Shown piece by piece: positions 1 to 9,327 of a stretch of DNA of 64,000 nucleotides (position 1 is the first letter of the stretch; the number at the start of each line of letters is the position of its first letter). The stretch lies in assembly GCA_001513895.1 (NCBI GenBank), contig LLKO01000002.1:1277716-1341715 (forward strand), read 5' to 3'. Below the pieces are notes generated by a model that was not told the DNA's origin, made no database searches, and was given only the letters and a program-made list of their open reading frames with translations. This stretch comes from Graphilbum fragrans. Its lineage: Eukaryota; Ascomycota; Sordariomycetes; Ophiostomatales; Ophiostomataceae. The position numbers and the translations under genes were made by a program.

Positions 1-1640
1 GAAACCGCTGTATCCGTACGGACAGAAGGCGCCAGCTGCATGGTACAGAGTACTTGCGAGTTCATACTACCATAATACAACTACGAGTACGGAGTACATA
101 CGTACACAAAACAAGCGCAGGTGCCACGCGACGAAAACTGCGGGGCACTGGTCAACGCAGCGCGGCGCCCTCCTAATGCCGTTTTCGTGCTGGGGATTTG
201 TGCCGCAGACAGTGCATGGCATCCGTATTCTACTGAAGAAACCTAACGCCTCCGCAAACACGAGGTTGTCCACCCACATCGCGCCACCACCATTCCAAGA
301 GTTCGTGATCTAGGCGTGGACGACTGCGAGAACGAGCAAAATACCGTACCTCTGTGTATGCGTATGTACGAGTACGAGTTCTCGTTTTGGTTCTGCTAGG
401 CGCTCCCTTACCACTTACCCAATTGCCTCATCCTCATTTTGCATCTCCACATCTACACCCATTACACCTTTTCTTTTGCATCCCCTGGATCTAGATTCGC
501 CTTCACCGCCTCTTTCTTGGCTGCCGATACACATCCCCATTCGCCCTGCGGAGTACTCCGTACCCTCAGCATTTTTGCCTGTTGCTGTCCAGGCCCTTAC
601 TTTCTGCAACTTGCTCTCATCTGACGCTCTCCACTGGCTCCAACATAGCGTCGCTCTAGCTTCGTTCTCGCCGACGCCGCGCCAATCATTGCCCCCTCGG
701 CCATCCTGAAACAACCTGACGCATACCAGGGGGCTCAGCCTGACGACGATCGCCAAACCCACCTGAAAAAAACCCACGTCGCTGTTGTTCCGGGCCTGTT
801 TTGTTGCCTACGAGATTCTATTTTCTACTTTTGCTACGCCAGCGTCCACGACGACGACTACATACGACTACGTCCTCTTGTCTATTCTGCTGCCTCCGCG
901 TCCTGCTCTGACCAGCGATCTTCCTGCTGCTGTTTCGCCTTCTTCGTTCTGACTCTGCCAACCTCCCTTCTCTCCCTCTGTGTGGCCTCGGGTGGTATTT
1001 CATACTGCTAAGTAGCTACTCCGTACTTTCTCTCTTTCTCCCGCACCCCTCCCCCCCTCTTATCCAATCCGCTGGTTCAAGGGGCCAGCCTCAAGTCTTG
1101 GGAAGAACGGAAAGAAGAAAAACAAAGGCTCGAGAGGCGTTCTAGATCGACTGTTTCCATCGTCGGTTGTCTGCATTCCAGTCGGCCACCTCTTGGGTCA
1201 TTTGGTTTTGGGGCCCCTTTCTCACACCCCCTCCGGCGAGACTCGTCCACCACATTCTGTCGTCATTTTGCCATCTCGCCAATCTGCGTCGCTCGCGTGG
1301 CTCTACCCCCCTCCCCCCTTTCCCGTCTACCCCTTTCCCCTTTTGTCATCCTTCTTTTGCCTCGCTTCCGTGATCTGGAAGCTGTGGTATTTGACGTAGC
1401 CTGTGGAGACGAATTCTTCTGCGACCGGCCTCTGCGTCATCCTTCTCCTTTCGCTTGACCATACTCTCATCAGCTGCACCCTTCCACGTCGAAACGGACG
1501 CTCTCCTACCTTGTCGTGGCTCCACCCTCTCTGCCTATCACTACTCAACCCAGTTTGTCCCCTGTCCCCCGTCACTGCCCTCCCCTGCTTCTCCTTTTCT
1601 TCTCTCTTCTTTTTCTCTTCTTCTTTTTTCCTTCTTCACC
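1..1640. other. Non-coding stretch upstream of the phosducin-like gene
   Basis: I see no gene here. Short open frames exist, but none has family features or splice support. From about 1020 to 1640 the + strand becomes strongly pyrimidine-rich, which fits promoter and 5' leader of the gene starting at 1641. Three copies of the dispersed 9-base motif lie here (88-96, 554-562, 1017-1025). The second sits inside the perfect 12-base palindrome CGGAGTACTCCG at 549-560. Confidence 0.6.
1440..1640 (+). promoter_or_regulatory. Pyrimidine-rich 5' leader of the phosducin-like gene
   Basis: The + strand here is dominated by C and T, with TTCTTTTTC-type runs ending directly at the start codon context TTCACCATGTCC. 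CT-rich tracts around transcription starts are common in filamentous ascomycete genes. The exact start site cannot be read from sequence. The reading frame stays open upstream of 1641, but the upstream residues are low-complexity and lack family similarity. Confidence 0.45.
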
Positions 1641-2649
1641 ATGTCCCGAACCGAAGCACAAGAAGAGTTCCAAGCATTTGTCGACAAGAACAGCCACTCC
1701 AACGACAGCCACATCCACCCTGAAGATCGTCACGACTACCACCGTGAGGCTGCTGCTGATTCTGCCTTTGAGAACCTCGACGAAGAAGACCGTTACCGTT
1801 CCGGCCAAATCGACGCCGCCATGCGTATGCCCACTATCAACCAGCTGTCTGCCGGACAGAACGGCGCCTCGAGTGCTCCCAAGCTGCCGCCTGCATCGTT
1901 TGATTCAGGCCGTGCCACCGGTGTCAAGGGCGTCATTGCCGATGCTCGCAGCTATGAGATGGCTCGCAAGAGCACGTGGATGAACCGCGTCCGCCAGGCT
2001 CGCCGCAGTGTTTTCGGCCTCGACGCTAGCAGCTTGGCTCAGCAGTCTCGCAAGAGCGACTCTGAAGACGACGGCCACTCCTCGCAGGACGAAGAGTCTT
2101 TCATTGCCCAGTGGCGTGAATCCCGGCGGCAAGAGCTTGAGGACGAGTCCAAATCCGGCTCGGCCATCCGGACTCGCCGGACATCTCCTAGCGTCCGCAT
2201 TTACGGCCGCATGGATACTGTCGATGCTCTCGGCTATCTCGATGCCATTGAGAAGGTTGGCCGTGAGACAGTTGTGGTTGTGTTTGTCTATGACGAAGAG
2301 GTATGTCTTGGATTCCCTGCTCCCCCAGCTGATTCGACACCCTTGCCTCTTCCACTTTTGCTAACAGCTGGACCAGTGCGAAGTATCCAGTGCAGTCGAA
2401 GCAGCTCTGGCACCGCTCGTCGGTGCCTACCCTACCATCCATTTTGTCAAGGTTCACTACGACGACATCGAGTTCGACAATGCCGCCGTGCCCACAATCC
2501 TAGCCTACCGCAACCAGGGTGACCTCTTTGCCAACCTCACCGGCCTGATCGAGATGCTTCCCGGTGACGACGACATCAATGGATCTGACGAAGATGCTTT
2601 TAGCACTGCAACCCTGCGGAAGCTGATGCAGTCGAATGACATCCTATGA
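1641..2649 (+). CDS. phlp1: Phosducin-like protein (G-beta-gamma chaperone)
   Basis: Model: exons 1641-2300 and 2377-2649, 310 residues. The N-terminal half is acidic and charged. It contains ENLDEEDRYRSGQIDAAMR and the GVKGVIADAR segment typical of phosducin-like proteins. The C-terminal half is the thioredoxin-like domain, with VVVVFVYDEE before the intron and the block EFDNAAVPTILAYRNQGDLF after it. Family role: phosducin-like proteins act with the CCT chaperonin to assemble G-beta-gamma dimers; fungal homologues (PhnA, BDM-1) are needed for heterotrimeric G-protein signalling in growth and sporulation. The intron has donor GTATGT, branch CTAAC at 2361 and two in-frame acceptors (2367 or 2376); the second is preferred for its distance from the branch. 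The start has a good CACC-ATG context. Confidence 0.9.
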
Positions 2650-3598
2650 ACACATTGCTGTGCGGGAAGGAAAGGGAACCTGTTCCATACCCGGCCCACC
2701 ACATCCCCGTTACGACGTACGACTATTGGCTCCTCTTCTCCCCCCTGCTACCACCATAGCGCAAGGGTATTATTATTCCACTTGTGGAACTGCATTCACA
2801 CTCGGCACCCAGGCTGCCTTTTTTAAGGTTTTTCCTTTGTCATTTTTGGGGGATACTGTCTTGTTTTCATTGTGTTTTTGGTATCTCGGTTCTTGGTCTT
2901 GCTTATACGATATGGAGACAGTGGGAGCGGTGTTTTAAGGTTCTGCGGGGATTTGTCTGCATCAGCAAGGGCAGAGGCTTTCGATGCTCTCATGCTACAA
3001 TATACCAATGGATGCCGCCCTCGAAATAGGACGACGCACACCTAGATAGAGGACAGACACTACTACGGGGTTGATTTGGTTTGATTTTACTACAATTTGT
3101 CCCATGCACACACACGCACACTCAGTTTTGGAAGGTTATTTCAGGGACAGGACTTAGAGGAGAGGCGTTTCGCCAAGAGCACATCAATATCAAACAGATG
3201 CTCTGCTAGCAGCAACGTCTTCTGTAAAAATAGAGACATTGCATGCTCTACGATAATATATACCCGGTATTGGTTGTTTTGTTAAAATACTTTTGCATTG
3301 CTGATCCACCGTGCCCTGCAACCCTTGCATATATACTGTGAAGCACTAGAAAGGCCGTTAAGTTGAAATCAAGATAAATCGCTAACGGAAAACAAAAAAA
3401 GAATCTGCCAGCTTAAGGCAAGGCAGGCATGCATAAAAGCCTTTTCAATACCGTAATAGCCGGCACTTCTCGTCCGGCTTGGCAAGTAATAAAGCTTGAA
3501 AATGGGATAAAAAACCCGATGCAGAGTCTAAGTGCATACAGCCGGCATATTCTGTTCAGTATGGCACAAGACATCATCCCCCGCCCCCTTCCCGCTTC
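2650..3598. other. Intergenic between convergent phosducin-like and lectin-like genes
   Basis: The genes on both sides point toward this stretch, so it should hold both 3' ends. It is AT-richer than the exons. Short open frames lack any recognisable domain, and I see no RNA gene. Confidence 0.6.
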
Positions 3599-5598
3599 TC
3601 ATAGAGCTTGACCTATTTTCCACGCGGTTGAGGAAGCCCCTGCAGCTCGAGCTGATGTGTCCCCGGGTAGCTGTGTCCGTGTCTGTGCCTGTGCCTGTGC
3701 CGTAGTGTTCGTTCTCATCATGGCTGCATAGACTGGCGGCCATGGCGAGGCTGGTGGCTCTCTTCCACAGTCTTCTGCCATGCTTGCCCACCCGCGTCCT
3801 TGCTTGGACCGCCTTATTCCTGGCCAAAACGCGTGCTGCGAATGTGGCTGTGTGGTGGGCGGTGCTGACGAGGGCAGTGATGACGGCAACGACGATGGCG
3901 ACAGTGACGACGATGACGACGGTGGCCGCCAGCATCCACAACGACCGCAGCACCCAAGAGCCATGGCAGCCACAACGACCACGGCCACGACGACAATCAC
4001 ACCGACAGAAATGCCGGCCGCGACCGCACTGCGGGCACAGGGACCGGTGCACCCGTCCGGAGTCGTGGTCATTGGATCCGGGGCGGCGGAAGGCATAGAG
4101 GCAGTACCTTCGGGCCCCGAGGACGACGATCCGGGCACCCAGTTCTCTGGAGAAGCTACCGACTGCTGCCGGACGGGGGCCCATTGCCACGTGTAGGGGC
4201 CTGGCTCTCCGCCTTCTTCGGCCAACTGTCGCTGTCCGTGGGCCCGGATCAGCTGCCCGCTGTCGGCCATGTAAAACACGCAGAGATCGCTGTGGCCAAC
4301 GCTGCTTCCCGTGTCTCCCGCCTCCTCCGGTGACGACACATTGGTAGGGATGTCCACCGGCCGAGTGGCCATGCCAAAGGGAGCGTTGGGCGAGGCGGCT
4401 GGGATCCAGCTGTTGTTGTCCTGGCTAATGCTCCGCCCACTCGTAGGAAGATGTCCACCGTGACCATCAGCACTTGTCTCGTCCGCCGCGCTAGAAATCA
4501 TATCTACGGCATGCAGCATGCTGTCGTTGGCCACGTAAAAGGCCGTGGCTGGGGAGCCTGTGCTGGACCAAGGGCTGATGGCCAAACCGAGGCTCTCTGG
4601 TGGTCCGTCCCAGACAGGAGACTGGATCGTGTTGATGACTAGCCGCGTCAGTCACAATGTATCCTGTGTAAAACGATGAAGGGAGCGTTGCTTGGCCTAC
4701 CAGAGCTCCAGCGCCCATTGGCATCTTGGGCTGACAGCTGGATCCCATCTCCGCTGGAAGAAATGCTAGCTAGATGGAGGATGATGGCATTTGCGCTTTC
4801 TTCTGTGCTGCTGAGACCGGTAATGTTGTCGCTTGCCACTGCATAGAGCGCAGAGCTCCCGGCTTGAATCTCCAGCGGCACAGAAGAGCTTTGCTGCCAG
4901 TCCAATAAGCCATCGTGGGCCACTGGAATGGTGAGCATGTGGATAGTTCGCTGATGATCGTGGTAGAAGAGGCGAATGAAGGGCGACTGCTGCTGATCAA
5001 AGCTGTGGGCGTTGGTTGTATTAGCAGCTTCGCCATCGCTGAACATGAGGGCAACTGCTAGGCCCGTTGACACGAGAACATCTGGGCCAGAGCCGTTCTC
5101 GCCATCTTCGTTAGACATTGTTGTCTGCTGCATTATATGGTTGGCTGTGGCGATGTTGGTGTCCTTGATCTCGTACTGGCCGGTTTCGGTATTGCAGGAG
5201 TACATCGAGCTGATAATATGGCCGCCTGTGGCCTGGTAGAAGAGAGAAGCCTAGTAAATGGGCGTTAGTTCGTATTTCGAATGTAAAGGAAATCAAAAGT
5301 CGGTTCCTACCCAAGCTGTGTTGTTGTTGTCAACCCATCCAGTGACAGCCAATGATGTGCCGCTGAGGGCATCGTCAACGCCGGAAAATAGAAATGGAGA
5401 CCCTCCCGGTATGACAACAGCATCAGAAGCACTGCTTGAAATATTGCACAAGCTGTATGCAATCGAGGCATCTGGTCTTTGATACGCCACAGAAGGGCCA
5501 CTTGCAGTCCACCAGGCGGCAATGTTCGGCGACCAGGACATTGCAGGGAGGGCCCAGAGGAAGAGGCTGTATTTTGTTGCCAATATATGACGTTGCAT
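3599..5598 (-). CDS. Single-pass membrane protein with predicted lectin-like beta-propeller ectodomain
   Basis: Model on the minus strand: exons 5598-5311, 5250-4701 and 4638-3599, 625 residues. Both introns have GTAGG donors; the first has a clear CTAAC branch before ACTAG. Residues 1 to about 22 look like a signal peptide (hydrophobic core YSLFLWALPAM). The long ectodomain has several repeated strand patterns of the type FYxxxxGxI, for example IRLFYHDHQRTIHML, TAFYVANDSMLHAVD and VFYMADSGQLIRA. These resemble the blades of fungal fucose-lectin-type propellers. A very hydrophobic valine-rich segment at about 483-508 is the membrane span. It is followed by a Cys/Arg stop and a Ser/Pro-rich cytosolic tail of about 115 residues. 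The lectin assignment is an inference from the repeat pattern; ligand unknown. It could instead be an unrelated fungal ectodomain family. Confidence 0.78.
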
Positions 5599-8500
5599 GG
5601 TGAACGAATGGGAATAAGTTGCCCGAAAAGTCTATCAAGGGATGTTAGAATAATCGAGGTAAATGCAAGTTCGTCACGATATTAAAACGGAGGAATACGA
5701 ATATCTTGACGGCACTTTATGGGCTCCGTGACAGACAAGTGAGAGGAGCTCGATAGCACGGTCTTGATGTCATGGTGCCTATTGTTGAGGTTGAACAATA
5801 GCAGCCAATAGCTGGTGGCCGAGCAACCGAGTGATTCAGAACTGCTGCCGTTCAAACCCGTGACTCTACATGGTTTCTGCCTGCAAGTGCAGCGCAGCTA
5901 CTTTGACTACAGAAGCCGGGTGCCTTTGAGCATTGTTGTGCTCTCACGTTTTACGCTACGGTGATATCTAGAGCCGATGTGTGCGAGGGCAAACAAAATT
6001 TTGCCGCTCTTGGCGATTGCCAAGCAAGGCTGCACCGATGATGCAATACAAAAAGCTCTGCCGCTCGGAATGTCACCGGTTCCAGGTAAAGTCGTCGCCG
6101 GCGTGCGGTGTGCGGCATTTCAGCAAACAGACAACCGGAGAGCACAAGAAAATGCCAAGCCGCGTTCCTGGGCAGGCTTTTGACACCCGTTGACCGGCCA
6201 TTTGTTCCACAGCAAGAAAAAACGTGCTGTAATGCTACGTATTTCTTACAGATAAGGGCGGGCGGACAAGCTTTTGCCAAGACGTTGACCAAGCCAGCAC
6301 AAAGCAGACGTCAAAATAATTAAACAAAAAACGGGCGCCAAGCTCCGGGGAAATCGAGCACGTAGTGGACGCGTCGCTTGGCAGCAAGGGCAGAAAAACA
6401 AGGCTGCTGCATGATTTTGGGACGTCTTATAAGGAGAGGTCGATGCCCTCTTTTTCATTTGGTTGTGATCGTTGTTCCATTTTCCCCATCGCGAAGGAAA
6501 GTACGAGGACGCTGACACCAACCTCACTATTAGGCGGGGTAGGATCGAACAAAGCCCCGCCTGCCTGTGGTGGCCTGTACCACAACAGAAGCCAACATCA
6601 CTGAGCATTTGCGGTGTGACAAGCAATGACAATGGGATGCTCCTGCCGTTTGTGAGCGCTGCTCTTTCCCGTCGACGAAATCTGTCCGCGATCGGCACAC
6701 GATGTCCGCTTGGGAATGCCCTCACCGCTGCAACGACTACGGAGTACACAACGAGTGTATTACCTCTTGTCCGACATCGACGCCTGCGGCCCCGCCACAG
6801 CGCCACTATGCATGCAGTGCTGGCCTTACAGGGTCCGGCTGATGCATGGCTAAGACGCACATACCGAGTCCGCGTTTTTGAGTGGCTGAATGAAGTGGGA
6901 GACCGATCAAAAGCGGAATCGGAATCAGGGTCAGAGGCAAAACGGTGGTCTGACGATCTGACGCGAGAAAGCGCAAGCAAGTTTAAGAGAAAAAAGAGAG
7001 ACAACGCAGCATGAATAGAGAAAAAGATGCCCACACGTCGTATCAACGGCCAGCACCCAGCATGCCGTCAGCACAACTTCAGGTCTTGGATGCGGAAGAG
7101 TGGAACTGGGGTATTACTCGGAGTCTGTGGAACGGTCGAGACCGCCGACATTTTTGGGCTATTGTGTGTACGAGTACGCCGGACAGACTCGAGCGAAATG
7201 CATTTTCTACTTACATCAGGGCGCTACAACACACCGCCTGGTGGGATTCCAACTGAGGAGCGGATTTGAAGAGGGCAGGCAAAAAACAGCATGGGTGCTG
7301 TCAGCTCGTATCGGCGTTTTCAGAATGCGACGGGACGGGCTCGCTTACAGGAACACGAGAAGAGGAAAGATTTACGGGACAGAAAAAATAAGAGTTCGGG
7401 AGTAAAAGGCGCCAAAAAACACAGATAAACTGGGCTCAATAGACAGCAGGGAGGAGCAAAAAAGGACCGGAGGAGTCAGCCCCCGGCTCAACAAAGAAAA
7501 AAAGGAGGAAACGAGACAGCAGCGCGAGCAGCCCGATTCAGCCCCTCGGCTCCCCCTCTCAACCCAAAAAGCCAAAAGCCGGCCTACGGGTGCTCATCCT
7601 CCTTCCCTCCTTCCCAATTCCTTCTCCGTGCCAGTTGGTGGCCGCTAACTGTGCAGACAAGCGACAGGAGAAGCCATAGGAGCCAAAATAAGCAACGGCG
7701 GCGACCTAGCGTTACAAGTAGTTACCTGTTGCTTCGCGGTGGCTAGACGGACCAGGCCTCCCTCAGCAAATTGTACCAATAACAGCGCGCGCACGGCTCG
7801 ATAAAAGACGGCCAGAGAACGGTTACCAGTGCAGGCGCCGCCCATTTAGTCTGCCACCCCCCCAAAGTTGCTGCAGTCGGACACTGGCGCCGCGTCCACT
7901 CCGCCCCCAGCACCAGTATATTAGCGCTGCAATTTACAATCTATAGGGGGGTTATATGCACGCGATACGGAATACGGAGCATGTTGGGAGTGCATTAAAT
8001 TGTAGTTATGCCACGCTAACCACCAATACATACCGACGTACGCCGCACTCGTAGCACATACTCCGTATTCCTTGCTCCGTTTATGGCAGATACATCGCCT
8101 GCACTCCGTGTCTCGTACGCTGTGCGCACGGCCTCCGGCCTTTGGTAACACTCCCGCTGGAAAAGAGACGCTGGCACCACCGTTTTTTCACTATCCCTCT
8201 TTCGCCCCCCCTGCTTGCATGGACAAAAGGGACTAAACACCCACTGTTTCTTACCCCCCCGCTCGCTGTTGCCGTGCGCTGCTTTCAGTGGCCACTCAGA
8301 AGGACAAGGGCATCGCCACTTTTCCTGCGCTCACCCCCCGAAACGCTGTCGACAAACTCGCTGGCGACTCGCTCAAGGGCTCAAGGGCTCAAACAAATTC
8401 GAGACGGATCGCACATCCAGGCAACAAATAACAAATATCCCGTTCAGGCGAACTCGCAGACGATCCACACAACGCATTGTCCGTTCCGCGTTTCTTGTCC

Positions 8501-9327
8501 TTTTTTTCTCCATTTCTCGCTCCATTCTTTCTCACTACCGCACTCCATTGCCTCCCCCCCCAATTTCTCCTACCCTCCGAACTCAAGAACTGAGCGTCCT
8601 CTTGGCGAACAATCCAATCTGCGCGTGCAAGCGATCCTGTCGACCAGCAGTTTCTCCCCTCCTTTCGCTTCTGGAAGCCGTTCTGCTGTCGTTGGCGTTG
8701 GCGCTCCGAAAGAGCGAAGAAAAACCCGCCGTATTTTCTCCCCCTGGCTCGGAAGAGCCCCTAGATACGGTGCAGAATACAGCGACCAAGCCGCGTAATC
8801 TTGACACTCTCGTCTTGGCCAGCCCCGAACCTCGAAAGTACCGCGACGTCTCTTCTTTTTCCTATTTTTTCTTTTTGTTGTTCGATATTCAATTCCAAGC
8901 CAGCCGTGCCTCTCTTCTCCGTCAAACTGGTTCGAGTCGAGCGAACTCCGATCGCGACGGCAATTCCTAACTGCCTCACTTCCTCAACGACGACGACCGC
9001 GACGACACATGTGCCACGTCACCTACGAGATTTGACACTCCGGCTTCTCTACACTCCGATCGTGCGACGTTCCAGCAAGACATAATCTCAGAGGAAGTGA
9101 CGCGCACTTCTATTCTGTGCGAAATTGCGTGCACCCATCGCGGACTTGCCCTGACACTTCCTCGCTATTTGCACGCGTCCGATCGAGCGAACGAGATCCC
9201 CGGATCGTAGGCCTCCCCCCCCTCCGAGAACAGGCAACACGACGCCGACCACGGTTCTCGCCCGGGCAGCGAGCCAGCCATTCTGCCCGTGGATGGCCGC
9301 GACCGCGCCTAGGGCCGTTGCGCCGTG
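5599..9327. other. 3.7-kb gene-free spacer between divergent lectin-like gene and palH
   Basis: The flanking genes are divergent, so both promoters should lie here. Open frames are present on both strands (longest 6246-7046 on the minus strand), but they carry no family motif, start context or splice support. There is a short direct repeat of GCTCAAGG at about 8371-8392. Motif copies lie at 6738-6746 and 8059-8067. From about 8460 the + strand turns pyrimidine-rich, as expected for the palH leader. Confidence 0.55.

Noticed and set aside
6246..7046. 266-residue minus-strand frame with a hydrophobic start
   Set aside because: The start segment looks membrane-like, but the rest is Arg/Ser/Ala-rich without domain or splice support, and codon use is unlike the real exons.
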